A DNA stretch of 64,000 nt from Rhodocyclales bacterium GT-UBC (GTDB lineage Bacteria > Pseudomonadota > Gammaproteobacteria > Burkholderiales > Rhodocyclaceae), in NCBI GenBank assembly GCA_003583745.1, contig QXPY01000005.1, forward strand, positions 248,001 through 312,000. The letters run 5' to 3'. The position numbers were made by a program, and so were the translations under genes. Under the pieces are notes generated by a model that saw only the letters and a program-made list of their open reading frames with translations, was not told the origin of the DNA and ran no database searches. Below are positions 1-8,991 of this stretch, piece after piece. Positions within the stretch are counted from its first letter, which is position 1; each line of letters opens with the position of its first letter.

Positions 1-251
1 TCATCCGGATTGGCCTGCAGCTGACGCTGCAGATTACCTGTCTGTGCCTGCAACTCGGCCAGTTGCGTGGACTGCTGCGCAATACTCCGCTTGAGCAAGG
101 CGACCCGGGCAATCTGCGGATCGACAATCAGCGCATTGCCGATCAGCAACGGGCCGAACACCGCCGCGGCCGCCACCAGCCAACGCTCCCGGCGGCTCAG
201 CGCAAGATATCGGGCATTCAAGCGATGCCATGTTTCCCGCAATGACTTCAT
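1..251 (-). CDS. mshJ: MSHA biogenesis protein MshJ (PilO-like), 3' end outside window
   Basis: Only the first 83 codons are visible; the reading frame is still open at the left edge. The product has a short basic cytoplasmic tail, one membrane segment at about residues 24-43, and then a Gln/Leu-rich predicted coiled coil (residues 46-83). This is the architecture of MshJ/PilO inner-membrane alignment proteins, which pair with PilN-type partners to link the pilus motor to the secretin. The ATG at 251 overlaps the stop of the PilN-like gene (248-250) in an ATGA junction, so the two are translationally coupled. Assignment rests on topology and position after mshI and the PilN-like gene; the C-terminal half cannot be checked. 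Confidence 0.8.
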   Translation of the reverse strand, partial: MKSLRETWHRLNARYLALSRRERWLVAAAAVFGPLLIGNALIVDPQIARVALLKRSIAQQSTQLAELQAQTGNLQRQLQANPD

Positions 252-904
252 GGTGTCTTGTCCTGAACCGGCGGCGCATCGCTGCGCAACACAAATTCGG
301 TATATCGGCCGCCGACGGCTGCAGGTTTGGACGACGCGTCCTTGGCTTCGTCGGCAACCGGATCGACCCCTTTCATCTCCAGCGCGGCAAATCGGCGCCC
401 CGAAAAAGCCTTGTCGCCATCGAGTTTACGGATGTACGCCGGCAACAAACCCGGATCGATCAGACGTCCGCGAATTTCAATACCACTCGTCGCCAGGCCG
501 AACCCGACCAGCCAGACCCCATCGAGGGTTTGCCGGGAAAAACCTTGCAGCATCTCGGCGAAGCCGCCGCCCTTGCCAAAGTCACTACGCGAAATGAAGT
601 CGAGTACCTGACGCCGTTGCTCCACACCCAAGCGGGCATTTTCAATTTCCGGCCCCAACGTCGGGTCGCTTTTACGATTGCTCACCGCCTGGCCCAAAAC
701 CTGGACCTGTTGCTGAAGATTGAGCAATTGACCATTCAAGGAGGCTTCCTCCTGGCTCAACTGGCTGACCCGCTGCGCCTGAATTTGCGCGACCGCCACC
801 AGGATCATGATGCCAATCAAGGCCGCCACGCCGATTACCGGCAGGGCCAGCCAGTCGAAACGCGGCCGCAACTCGGGCAATATCAGGTTGATCTGCTGAC
901 TCAT
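248..904 (-). CDS. PilN-like MSHA pilus assembly protein (MshI2 type)
   Basis: 218 residues. The N-terminus (MSQQINLILPEL) matches the short motif by which PilN proteins dock onto PilM-like partners. It is followed by a membrane helix (about 18-40), a coiled coil (about 41-75) and an alpha/beta periplasmic domain typical of PilN (PF05137). It would form the inner-membrane alignment subcomplex with MshI and MshJ. The start ATG (904) overlaps the mshI stop and its own stop overlaps the mshJ start, both as ATGA junctions. In many MSHA loci this gene is called mshI1 or mshI2; I leave the symbol blank because usage varies. Confidence 0.82.
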   Translation of the reverse strand: MSQQINLILPELRPRFDWLALPVIGVAALIGIMILVAVAQIQAQRVSQLSQEEASLNGQLLNLQQQVQVLGQAVSNRKSDPTLGPEIENARLGVEQRRQVLDFISRSDFGKGGGFAEMLQGFSRQTLDGVWLVGFGLATSGIEIRGRLIDPGLLPAYIRKLDGDKAFSGRRFAALEMKGVDPVADEAKDASSKPAAVGGRYTEFVLRSDAPPVQDKTP

Positions 905-1827
905 GCCGCGCCTCTCAGTGCAGCCCCAATCGCGAACACCCCCTGGGCCTGACGTTCCAGCTGGCGCAATTCCGGCAGGGCCGCGAAGTCGGCAACCTCG
1001 GCCAGATCCATGGCCAGCACTGGAACATAAAGATTGTCTTTCAATCCGGCGACCAAGCCGGAGACATCGCGCTCTGAGGCGACAACGAGACGCGAGACCG
1101 AGATATAGCTGTATTGGCGATCGAAATTATCGAGGGTGCGCTGCAACTCCAGAGCCAGTCGCTCCTGCATCTGCTGCCGGCGCTCCGCATCGTCCTGGGC
1201 CAAGGCATCGGCCGACAACTCGATACGCCGCGACAAACATAATTCGCCTTGAAACGTGATGGTCAGCAAACTATCCCGTTCGCCGAGTACGAGAAATGCC
1301 AGCCCCCGGTTCGCTTCCTCGAATAGCGCTGCCACGTTACGCACGGCCATTTCGGGAATATCGATCGCCTCCAGATTGATCCTGGCCTGGGCGAACAGGG
1401 TCATACGCTGCGCAATCACGTCCGAGGCAGCCGCCACCGCAAATACGTTGGCCTGCCGCCCCGGCTGGGACGGAATATCGGTTACCCCTAGCGCCGCCGA
1501 TTCGACCGAAAAATCGACCATGTCCTTCAAGCGCCAGCGCAAAGCCTGCACCCGCTCATCCGGTGGGACCGTCGGTGCTTCAAGCTGAGCCAGATGGTAG
1601 TCGCCTTCGGCCAACAGCGTCGAACACCGATAACGCTTGAAGGCTTTCCCTTGCGCCAATCGCTTCAAGGCTTCGGACTCGCCCCCCTCAAGCAGGAAGG
1701 AGTCGAAACTGAGGATTTCCGGGCGTCCCGCGGAGCCGGAAATGACATGAGCAAGATCCAGGCGTTCCCCACGCCGGACGACTGCCATCCACCCGCCCTC
1801 GAATTTCACCCCGAACATCCGCCGCAT
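901..1827 (-). CDS. mshI: MSHA biogenesis protein MshI (PilM/actin-fold-like)
   Basis: 308 residues, no signal peptide or obvious membrane helix. The protein resembles MshI, a shortened PilM-type cytoplasmic ATPase-fold protein that binds the N-terminus of a PilN-like partner, here the next gene. The start at 1827 is chosen because the frame begins here; a second in-frame ATG lies three codons in. A 70-base AT-rich gap separates it from mshQ, the largest gap in the pilus cluster, so an internal promoter is possible. In the Vibrio arrangement mshI precedes mshE; here it follows mshQ. Confidence is high for family and moderate for exact function. Confidence 0.85.
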   Translation of the reverse strand: MRRMFGVKFEGGWMAVVRRGERLDLAHVISGSAGRPEILSFDSFLLEGGESEALKRLAQGKAFKRYRCSTLLAEGDYHLAQLEAPTVPPDERVQALRWRLKDMVDFSVESAALGVTDIPSQPGRQANVFAVAAASDVIAQRMTLFAQARINLEAIDIPEMAVRNVAALFEEANRGLAFLVLGERDSLLTITFQGELCLSRRIELSADALAQDDAERRQQMQERLALELQRTLDNFDRQYSYISVSRLVVASERDVSGLVAGLKDNLYVPVLAMDLAEVADFAALPELRQLERQAQGVFAIGAALRGAA

Positions 1828-1897
1828 TATTGAAAAACCTCAAGTTATTTAGCAAGGATAGTCAGTAAGACATTATTTTTCAATGGTTTTATCCAGA

Positions 1898-4800
1898 TCA
1901 ATAACTTTCTCGCAGATAGATGACCGGCGAACGTGGCCCGCAAGCGCCAAAGCAGGCCCGGACGTTTCCGGTGGGCGGCAACCAGGAAGAAGTTCCCAGC
2001 TTGCTTCCGATGATGTCGACATAGCCGAAATTGTCGGTGCCCGGCCCCTGCGACGGGCTGCTCGGATGGCGCAGGACCATCCGGGCATCGCCGGCCTGCA
2101 GCGCAACGCTGATGGCGGTCGAGCCGCTCATCTGAGAAATGACCTCGCCGGGAGCCAGCGCATTGCGCGCCGTGTTGGGCGGCGCATAGAAGGTCAGACC
2201 ACCGTTGCCGCCGCTATCCTGACGGGTTGGCTGGGTCAGCTGGGTACAACTGTCGTAGGTGTTTTTCTGCCAACCGGAGGCGGTCCAGAATTGCGCGTTG
2301 ACCGGCACGGCCAGCGGCAGCATTTCCGAACCATAGGCATTGTTCAGCCACAAGCGGCCATAGGCCATACCGGTCGTACCGATCTTGCGCGCCGTGCAGC
2401 CGGCGCCACTGCATGCCCCGGTCGTCGCCACATTCATGTCCGAACCGTTCAAAACCGCGTTCGCATCGCTGTCGCTCATCGCCACGCCGATATCGAGCAG
2501 CCAGAACGGTCCGCCGGCATTGCCCTTGTTCGCGGTACAACTTGCTGCATCCAGGGACAACGGTACAGTCGGACGGGAGAAGCTGGCCGTCGAGGTATCG
2601 GGCTTGTTATTGGCATCGCTATCGTTGAGTGCATAGATGCCGGCAGTCCACTGTGCCGACGCCAGATTTGAAATCCGCCCGGCCAAATCGCATCCCTGAT
2701 TGGCCGAAGCCTGATCCTCGGCGACCAGTGTCGGATTGGTCACCGGATAGCCCAGGGCCGCCGAATAATTGGTGGTCACCACCCCGCTTCCGTTTTCCGC
2801 TTGCAAGCGATAGGCGATACCCAATGCGGGCTGCCCCATGTAGCTGAATGCATTACCGCCAACCGGCGCGCAGAACTGAGATAGCCCTCCCCCCAGATAG
2901 GTAAAGTGATCCGGCACGAAGCGCCCGAACAAAGCCGAGTTCGGCGCAGCCGAGCCGCTATCCTGAAGACCGAAGAGACAGCCGTACTTGCCGCTACTGT
3001 CCTTGGTATTGGCGTAACTGTTGGCGACACAGTCGTTCTTGGTTGCGGCACTATCCACGGCCACCCAGTCATCATCGTAGATGCCGCGACGGGATGCCGT
3101 ATCGCTCGCCGGATCAAAGCCTAGGAAGCGGAAATGGCCAACCTCGCCATAGGTGAACGATCCGCTGGCAACCGAGGACGACACGCCCGAGTCGGCCTTG
3201 GGAAATACCGATGGACTGAAGGCGCCCACCGCCCATGCTGCGGTATTGGCCCGAATGGCGGCGGTATCGATCTTCGGCATGCCGGTATAACCGCCGGCAT
3301 TGGCAGTCACACTGAGGGTAAATGGGCTGCTTCCCGCTTTGAATTTGGGGTCGCCGGTCAAGGCCGTATTGCTGGCGTTCGAGGTGACGCTGGTGAACTT
3401 GGTCGGCCGGACCGCGAAACTATCCACCGAACACGCCGTCGTCGTACCGTCGGTCATCACCGCCACCAGATTGGCATAGGCTGATGGCAGGGTGAAGTCC
3501 GCCGAGGTCTTGATCCCCTTGTCGGCCGAAGTAAAACTCAGGGTCTGGCTCCCCCCGCCGACCGCCGACTTGCCGTTGCAAGCACTCTTGGCGCACTCGG
3601 TCACGCGGCTGGCATCGGTTCCGCACAATCCATCGCTGTTATCGACCAGCTTGACGCTCACGCTCTTGGTTCCCGAGGCGGCATAGGTCGTCTGAATCTG
3701 GCTATTCGAAAGTGCGGCCACTTTCAACTTGAAGGGCGTGCTCACCAGCTTGGTAAAGATATGACCGGTCAGGAAGCTCTGCACCGCACTGCTATTGGCA
3801 TCGTCAATCGCGCTAAAGCCGCCGGCCGTGCCGCCATCGGGCGGGACATAGTCCTGAGCGCAGATCCTGACCTTGCCGAGTTCATGAATATTGGTCGAGC
3901 CGCCGGTCGAACCTGTAAACGACAACTGCCAGTTGGTCGGCACGGCGGCCTGGGTATAACCGGCGGCCGTGGCCGCGGCAAAGGCATCGAAGGACGCGAC
4001 AACCGGCGAATAACTGGTTCCCGCGCCCGATGTATCGCGATTCACTGCCACCCAGGTCTGGCCCAGGGAAGCCTTTCGGGCATCGACAATGATCTGGTAG
4101 TAATGCCCGTAAGCCGGCGACGTCGAACCGGCATTATCGATCCCCGGCGACAGGCTGCCGCTCGTGCCGCCCAGGTAGGGATAGCCGGTCTGCCCACTGC
4201 CAGAACCCCGTACGGCAACCCCATCGACGATAAAACCCCTGCCCAGGATTCGCCCCTCGGTCGGGTTCGAGTAATTGCCGAACTCGTCGATACCGACCCC
4301 AATCCAGCCACCGGCAAAGCCGCTGATGCCGCTTTTCTGGGCATAGCCCAAGGATCCGCCGTAGCCGCCGGGCACAGCGGGTACGGCATAGTCGGACAAA
4401 GCGATGGCAATACCGTCGGCACCGCTGCCGTTATAGGCATAGTGCAGGAACTCAACCGAAATGTAGTTACCGGCGGCGGGGAAAAATCCGGGAACGGTCG
4501 CCGCTTTGGCATTGTTGCTGGTGCGTTCGGTCAGGCGCAGAAAACCCGTCGAGGTATTGATGTAAGGCACCACCCCGGTGCTGTCGCTGGTCGAGACGAT
4601 CCAGTTGCTGCTGGTAAACATCGGCGACGGATTCAATGAACTACGACCGAAACTGTCGCACTGGCAGGTGTAGGAGAGGCCTGCCGGAAAATTCGACGGT
4701 GGCGGGCAACCGCTTGCCGTACCGGGCTCGCCGATGGCAAATGCACCGAAGCTGGTCTGGTTGATGATCTGCCGGCTATTGGTGGCGGGAGCGGTCGGGG

Positions 4801-6163
4801 TGGAAGAGGCCCACGCCCCCGTTGTCGATTTTGCGGCAACGACGAAACTGCCTGCGGTGGCCCCGGCATCGACGTCGTTCACCGTGCAGTCAGCCGTCCC
4901 GGCCGCATTGCAATACTGAAACGTCGCATCGTAGGTATAAAAAGTCGAGCCGCCTCCGGCACTCAGGTTCCAATAGCGATTCACGCTCTTCAGCGGATTG
5001 ATTCCGGAAAGTGCCGCCGTCGTGTCAGGATGATCGCCGCCGGTGGCTCCGGCGGTTACCGTACCGCCCAGCGGTGCGGCATGCCAGGGATAGGAAAAGG
5101 TGACCGGCGCATAATTGGCACTGTCGCCGACATCGAAAACGCAGACGACGTTCCAGGCCGGCATGGTCAGCTTCTGATTACCGTTGATCCACGCCCCGGC
5201 CGACCGGGTCACCATGCTGCCGCTACAGTTGCGCGGAATGATCACGGCGTAGGTCCCCGTGGTCAGCTTGCCGCTGCTCAGGGTGAGATTGCCCCAACTC
5301 GAATCGCCGACCGTCAGATTGCCGCCCACAGTCAGGCCGCTGCTGTTGTTGAGCACGACGCTACGAAAACTGGCCGCAGTGGAAATGCTTTGCGCTGCGC
5401 TGCCATTGAATGTCCAAACCGTCGAGCCGCCGCTAAATGAGTTGAGCGTGCCGTTGATCAGAAGATTACCGCCCAGCGTGACATTGGAAACCGTATCGGT
5501 ATTCAGGGTGGCGCCGCTATTGATCGTCAGATTGCCCAACACGATCAGGGCGCTTGCCGTCACTGTCTTGCTGCTGCCGCTCAACACCAGATTGGGCATT
5601 TGCAGGTTGTAGTCGTCGTAGGTCTGGGCCGAAGTACCACTCAACGACACCGTCGCCAACTTGTTCGGAGAGGCGCCGTTATTGAATCCATTGATATTTC
5701 GCAAGGGGTCGGCATCGGTCAAACTGATCGCCATGGTCGATGCGCTATCCAGATTCAGGGTCTGCCAGTTGGTATCGAGATAATCGAGCGTCAGCGATCC
5801 GTTACCGCTCCAGGTCGACGCGCCTTGCAGTACGAGACGGCTCGATGTCCCGCCGGTCACCGAAATACTGCCGTTGTTGATCAGATTTCCATTCAGATTG
5901 ATCGCTCGCGAGCTGCTGTCGCCGGTGATACTGCCGCTCACCGTCAGCGACAACAGGCTTGCCGTATCGGTTTCCAGGGTCACGCTGTGGCCGCTTGCCA
6001 CCACTACCGCATCACCCGCAACCGGCGGTCCATTCTTGGTTCCAGAACCGCAGTTCCAGGTGTTGTTCGAGGACCAGTTGCCGCTGGTCCGACTGGTACA
6101 GGTCGCCGCCTCTGCCGAAGCGGTGAATAAAAAAACAAGCAACAGCAGCAAGCGCAACATCAT
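1898..6163 (-). CDS. mshQ: MshQ: giant secreted MSHA-associated adhesin with lectin-like domain
   Basis: 1421 residues, by far the largest gene of the operon. A signal peptide (about 1-19, ending ASAEA) leads into a Ser/Thr/Asn-rich region (about 20-310) with repeating short beta strands suggesting a G8-like or beta-helix fold. A Gly-rich segment at about 490-770 resembles bacterial L-type lectin domains. The C-terminal part (about 830-1421) matches the DUF6701 region characteristic of MshQ. Cysteines are numerous and scattered, implying disulfides in a secreted protein. A role as a pilus-tip or surface adhesin is inferred. The gene sits last in the mshC-D-O-P-Q minor pilin group. Two ATGs lie in tandem (6163 and 6160); the second is better spaced from the GGAG at 6167-6170. 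Confidence 0.85.
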   Translation of the reverse strand: MMLRLLLLLVFLFTASAEAATCTSRTSGNWSSNNTWNCGSGTKNGPPVAGDAVVVASGHSVTLETDTASLLSLTVSGSITGDSSSRAINLNGNLINNGSISVTGGTSSRLVLQGASTWSGNGSLTLDYLDTNWQTLNLDSASTMAISLTDADPLRNINGFNNGASPNKLATVSLSGTSAQTYDDYNLQMPNLVLSGSSKTVTASALIVLGNLTINSGATLNTDTVSNVTLGGNLLINGTLNSFSGGSTVWTFNGSAAQSISTAASFRSVVLNNSSGLTVGGNLTVGDSSWGNLTLSSGKLTTGTYAVIIPRNCSGSMVTRSAGAWINGNQKLTMPAWNVVCVFDVGDSANYAPVTFSYPWHAAPLGGTVTAGATGGDHPDTTAALSGINPLKSVNRYWNLSAGGGSTFYTYDATFQYCNAAGTADCTVNDVDAGATAGSFVVAAKSTTGAWASSTPTAPATNSRQIINQTSFGAFAIGEPGTASGCPPPSNFPAGLSYTCQCDSFGRSSLNPSPMFTSSNWIVSTSDSTGVVPYINTSTGFLRLTERTSNNAKAATVPGFFPAAGNYISVEFLHYAYNGSGADGIAIALSDYAVPAVPGGYGGSLGYAQKSGISGFAGGWIGVGIDEFGNYSNPTEGRILGRGFIVDGVAVRGSGSGQTGYPYLGGTSGSLSPGIDNAGSTSPAYGHYYQIIVDARKASLGQTWVAVNRDTSGAGTSYSPVVASFDAFAAATAAGYTQAAVPTNWQLSFTGSTGGSTNIHELGKVRICAQDYVPPDGGTAGGFSAIDDANSSAVQSFLTGHIFTKLVSTPFKLKVAALSNSQIQTTYAASGTKSVSVKLVDNSDGLCGTDASRVTECAKSACNGKSAVGGGSQTLSFTSADKGIKTSADFTLPSAYANLVAVMTDGTTTACSVDSFAVRPTKFTSVTSNASNTALTGDPKFKAGSSPFTLSVTANAGGYTGMPKIDTAAIRANTAAWAVGAFSPSVFPKADSGVSSSVASGSFTYGEVGHFRFLGFDPASDTASRRGIYDDDWVAVDSAATKNDCVANSYANTKDSSGKYGCLFGLQDSGSAAPNSALFGRFVPDHFTYLGGGLSQFCAPVGGNAFSYMGQPALGIAYRLQAENGSGVVTTNYSAALGYPVTNPTLVAEDQASANQGCDLAGRISNLASAQWTAGIYALNDSDANNKPDTSTASFSRPTVPLSLDAASCTANKGNAGGPFWLLDIGVAMSDSDANAVLNGSDMNVATTGACSGAGCTARKIGTTGMAYGRLWLNNAYGSEMLPLAVPVNAQFWTASGWQKNTYDSCTQLTQPTRQDSGGNGGLTFYAPPNTARNALAPGEVISQMSGSTAISVALQAGDARMVLRHPSSPSQGPGTDNFGYVDIIGSKLGTSSWLPPTGNVRACFGACGPRSPVIYLRESY

Positions 6164-6172
6164 CTTCTCCGT

Positions 6173-6655
6173 TCAGCAATCAAACGGCGCAACGGTAATT
6201 GCGCTGTCGCGGCATTTCTCCAGCGTCACCACAACCTGGCGCTGGATCCCGGGCATCTTCACATCTTGCGCCGTCGCGGTCGCCGTAATCCGGAATATCC
6301 GGATCTGTCGCGCCCCTTCGCGATAGACGGTCGAATCGCCGGGATAGGCAACGCATTGCACCTCAACCGAATGACCGGGAATGGTGGTCAGCGTCCCGGA
6401 GGCGGTAGCGCAAGTCGGTAATGCCGAACTGGCGGCATTTGGATCAAGCTGGAACATGCCCCACTCGACCCCGGCCCGCGCCGCCTGGTAGGCCCGCGAA
6501 CCGCCGATATCGGCAGCAGAATTGATGTGCGCCACCGACAGGATGCTGGCCATGTAAGCGGCCAGTCCGGCCATCAGTAGCAGCAGAAAAATGGCCGAGA
6601 TGATCGACACCCCGCGCTGAGCCCCCCGTCGAGAAATCCGCAGGATTGGCATCAT
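6173..6655 (-). CDS. mshP: MSHA biogenesis protein MshP
   Basis: 160 residues. After a short basic leader (ending RRGAQRG) comes one hydrophobic helix (about 15-36) and a small pseudopilin-like domain with an early Ala/Gly/Glu helix (RAGVEWGMFQ), as in MshP and PilX-type minor pilins. The canonical Glu5 of class III prepilins is absent, as is usual for this subfamily. The start overlaps the mshO stop (6652-6655, ATGA); a second ATG follows immediately. MshP is expected to help prime the pilus together with MshC, D and O. Only nine bases separate it from mshQ. Confidence 0.85.
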   Translation of the reverse strand: MMPILRISRRGAQRGVSIISAIFLLLLMAGLAAYMASILSVAHINSAADIGGSRAYQAARAGVEWGMFQLDPNAASSALPTCATASGTLTTIPGHSVEVQCVAYPGDSTVYREGARQIRIFRITATATAQDVKMPGIQRQVVVTLEKCRDSAITVAPFDC

Positions 6656-7476
6656 GGCGTATTCAGCACTTCGATCTGATGCAGCAATTCAACGGCTTCG
6701 CCCCCGCGACTGAGGCTCAAACGGACGACGACCAGGCCGTTACGTTGCGACACGGCGGTCGAGTAATTGAACGAACAGCCGGCAACATCGCTCACCAAAA
6801 CAGCCGACTGCTCGGCCGTGCAGGCGGCGTGCTTGACCAGACCGCCGAAAGCGACGGGTTGCGTTGCCTGAAAGTCGTAGCACCAATGACGAATCAATGT
6901 TCCTTGCGCGATATTGCACTCGTAGCTGACCGGGCCGCCGACGATCTGAAAGCGATTTTGCGGCGAAGCGAGTGGAAATTGCGTTCCCGCCGGCGCAAAA
7001 GTCAGTACATCCGTGGCGTAGCCGACAATCGACCGGCGACTGGTACCGGCATAGACATCCGAACCGGGCTGCCCCAAGTTGAAGATAACCAACTGATCGC
7101 CGGTTCGGATGCTCAGCGGCGGCCCGAACACCCTGAAACTGGCATCGGTGCTACTGCCGAAATCGAGCGGATCGTCTTTCGCATCGCCGCCAAAATCGGC
7201 TTGATAGCGGCCTGCATCGCGGATCGGCACATATTCGAGGAAGCGTCCGCTGGCATCGACCCGCACACTGTTCGGCAAGGCCGACTGCAAATCCCGTCCG
7301 ATCCGGCGCAAGGCGGTATCGGCGGCATCGGCCAGTTCGGCGCGGTTACCGACATCGATATAGGCATCGATCTGGCGTCGCCCGAACATGCCGACTATCC
7401 CGACCAGGATGCCGGTGATGACGATCGCGATGATCATCTCGACCAGCGTAAATCCGCGGCTCCGCCAGCCTGGCAT
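6652..7476 (-). CDS. mshO: MSHA minor prepilin MshO
   Basis: About 274 residues from the chosen start. The prepilin motif is MPGWRSRG|FTLVEM, with Gly at -1, Phe at +1 and Glu at +5, and a hydrophobic helix that forms the N-terminal spine. The large C-terminal domain (over 230 residues) fits MshO, the longest MSHA minor pilin. I chose the ATG at 7476 because it gives a normal 8-residue leader and lies downstream of a GGAG; an upstream ATG at 7500 would overlap mshD by 17 bases, and an in-frame TTG (7482) is also well spaced from GGAG. Processing would be by PilD-type peptidase, not encoded in this window. Confidence 0.87.
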   Translation of the reverse strand: MPGWRSRGFTLVEMIIAIVITGILVGIVGMFGRRQIDAYIDVGNRAELADAADTALRRIGRDLQSALPNSVRVDASGRFLEYVPIRDAGRYQADFGGDAKDDPLDFGSSTDASFRVFGPPLSIRTGDQLVIFNLGQPGSDVYAGTSRRSIVGYATDVLTFAPAGTQFPLASPQNRFQIVGGPVSYECNIAQGTLIRHWCYDFQATQPVAFGGLVKHAACTAEQSAVLVSDVAGCSFNYSTAVSQRNGLVVVRLSLSRGGEAVELLHQIEVLNTP

Positions 7477-7483
7477 CGGCAAG

Positions 7484-8023
7484 TCAGCTCCTCGGCGCAT
7501 AGCGGAAGCGGTAACCGGTCAAAGCGAAGGATTGGCCATCGCGCGTAACGGTGACCGTAATGGCCAGCGCCGCATCATCGCTGCCGACGCCCAGCGCCAC
7601 ACCGGCCGGCACCACCGTAACGCTGACGTTGTAGCCGGTCATCACGTTATTGCCCGCCGCATCGCTGAAATCGTTCATCGAAAAGCCCGCGTAGTCGGCA
7701 ACGTTGTCGAAGTTGGTGCCTGGCCCGGTGCCGGTACGCGACTCGCCGGAACCCGTATTTTGCGGATGGGCGCAATCGGCGTAGGAAGTCGCCGTCAGTG
7801 CGGCGTCATCTTCCAGATCGCACCAGGTATAGGGCTGATGGACGATTTCGTTGAGCAAGGACTCGGCGACCGCCATCAGTTGCTTCTGCCGCATGGGCTC
7901 GGCGCTGAAGCGCACCATGGGATTGATCACCGACACCAAGCCAACGACCCCGACACTGACGATCACGATAAATACAATCAGCTCGATCAGCGTCATACCT
8001 CGTTGCAGAGGCTTAGTGCACAT
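7484..8023 (-). CDS. mshD: MSHA minor prepilin MshD
   Basis: About 179 residues from ATG 8023. The leader MCTKPLQRG is followed by MTLIELIVFIVIVSVGVVG, a class III prepilin signal with Met at +1 of the mature protein and Glu at +5. The rest is a minor-pilin domain of typical MshD length. The start codon lies inside the end of mshC (stop 8013-8015), an 11-base overlap, which favours coupled translation. The frame is open further upstream to a GTG at 8080, but that would place the cleavage site unusually deep. Family assignment rests on the prepilin motif and the conserved C-D-O-P-Q order. Confidence 0.85.
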   Translation of the reverse strand: MCTKPLQRGMTLIELIVFIVIVSVGVVGLVSVINPMVRFSAEPMRQKQLMAVAESLLNEIVHQPYTWCDLEDDAALTATSYADCAHPQNTGSGESRTGTGPGTNFDNVADYAGFSMNDFSDAAGNNVMTGYNVSVTVVPAGVALGVGSDDAALAITVTVTRDGQSFALTGYRFRYAPRS

Positions 8024-8477
8024 ACCCTGTCTCTGCTTCGACGGAAAGGGAAAGCGTCCCCACCACAATACTCGCCGCACCAGTCAAGGGGCGACCAGCC
8101 GAATCGAACACGATATCGGGCGGCAATGCAGCAAACGCCGCCGAGCTCTTTGAGCTAAGCACCAAAGGGTTGCCATCGGGTCCCTCCAGCGCGACGCCGC
8201 CGGAACAATTGCTTGCGCCTTGGGCGGCACGCTGAAAAGTGACAGTCGATGGTGACAGTGTGAACCCGGCACACACGGTAATTCGAGCCGCGACTGCCGA
8301 CTTCTGGGCATATCTCAAGGCCGCCACGAGCTGATCGCGAAAACCGCGATCATCGAACCCGCCCCCCGACAATCTGGGCAAGGCGATTGCTGCAAGAATC
8401 CCCATCAGGATCAGAACAACAACCAGTTCGATGGTGGAAAATCCCCGCTGAGATCGGTGAGAGCATTGATTCCTCAT
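8013..8477 (-). CDS. mshC: MSHA minor prepilin MshC
   Basis: About 154 residues from ATG 8477. The cleavage motif is SQRG|FSTIEL, followed by a hydrophobic helix (VVVLILMGILAAIALPRL) and a compact GspH/FimT-like domain. MshC, D, O and P are thought to form the initiating pilus tip. The ATG at 8477 lacks a strong ribosome site; in-frame alternative GTG and TTG codons lie upstream and would run into the end of mshA, so this start is uncertain. Downstream it overlaps mshD by 11 bases. Confidence 0.82.
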   Translation of the reverse strand: MRNQCSHRSQRGFSTIELVVVLILMGILAAIALPRLSGGGFDDRGFRDQLVAALRYAQKSAVAARITVCAGFTLSPSTVTFQRAAQGASNCSGGVALEGPDGNPLVLSSKSSAAFAALPPDIVFDSAGRPLTGAASIVVGTLSLSVEAETGYVH

Positions 8478-8517
8478 ACAACGAGGAAGGAACGCTCCCA
8501 CACGGACATCCACGATA

Positions 8518-8970
8518 TCAGCAACCAGTAACAACAGTTGCGTAGGTCGGTGGCGTGTTGACTGCAGCGGATTTCGTGTAGGTCACACCACAGGTGCCGA
8601 CAGCATAGCCCTTGTAAAAGATGCCAGCAGTGCCGGTTGCATCGATCTTGGTTGAATCGATATCCATCACCGATTTCAGATCGGACGCATCGGTCGCATA
8701 GCCATTCGTAATATTAACGGTCGCTGCCGCACCGGGGATTTCCGTCGTACTTAGCGTTGAAGCGCCGCTGAGCTTACCAGCTGCAGCTGCCTTGGCGTAG
8801 ATCATCACATTGGCGGAGCGCATCGAACCCTCAACCGACTGCACAACCGCCTTGCGTGCATCGGAACCAAGATCAATGAATTTCGGCAATGCCGTGGCAG
8901 AAAGAATGCCGAGAATGACGATCACGACGATCAGCTCGATTAGCGTGAAGCCCTTTTGTTTTGCTTGCAT
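8518..8970 (-). CDS. mshA: MSHA major pilin MshA
   Basis: 150 residues. The leader is only seven residues (MQAKQKG) before [18 protein letters not shown], a near-perfect class III type IVa prepilin signal. The mature protein is about 143 residues, with two Cys near the end (GTCGVTY and VVTGC) that could form the pilin disulfide loop. The start ATG 8970 is preceded by AGGGAG at ideal spacing; an in-frame TTG two codons upstream lies within that ribosome site and is rejected. Position between mshB and mshC, small size and the strong ribosome site make it the likely major subunit. Confidence 0.88.
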   Translation of the reverse strand: MQAKQKGFTLIELIVVIVILGILSATALPKFIDLGSDARKAVVQSVEGSMRSANVMIYAKAAAAGKLSGASTLSTTEIPGAAATVNITNGYATDASDLKSVMDIDSTKIDATGTAGIFYKGYAVGTCGVTYTKSAAVNTPPTYATVVTGC

Positions 8971-8991
8971 GTCCAACTCCCTAAAGAAAAA

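Noticed and set aside
1883..6130. Several long open frames on the plus strand opposite mshQ
   Set aside because: They lack ribosome sites and domains, and the minus-strand frame has a signal peptide and family domains; the high GC and Gly/Ser codons explain the antisense openness.
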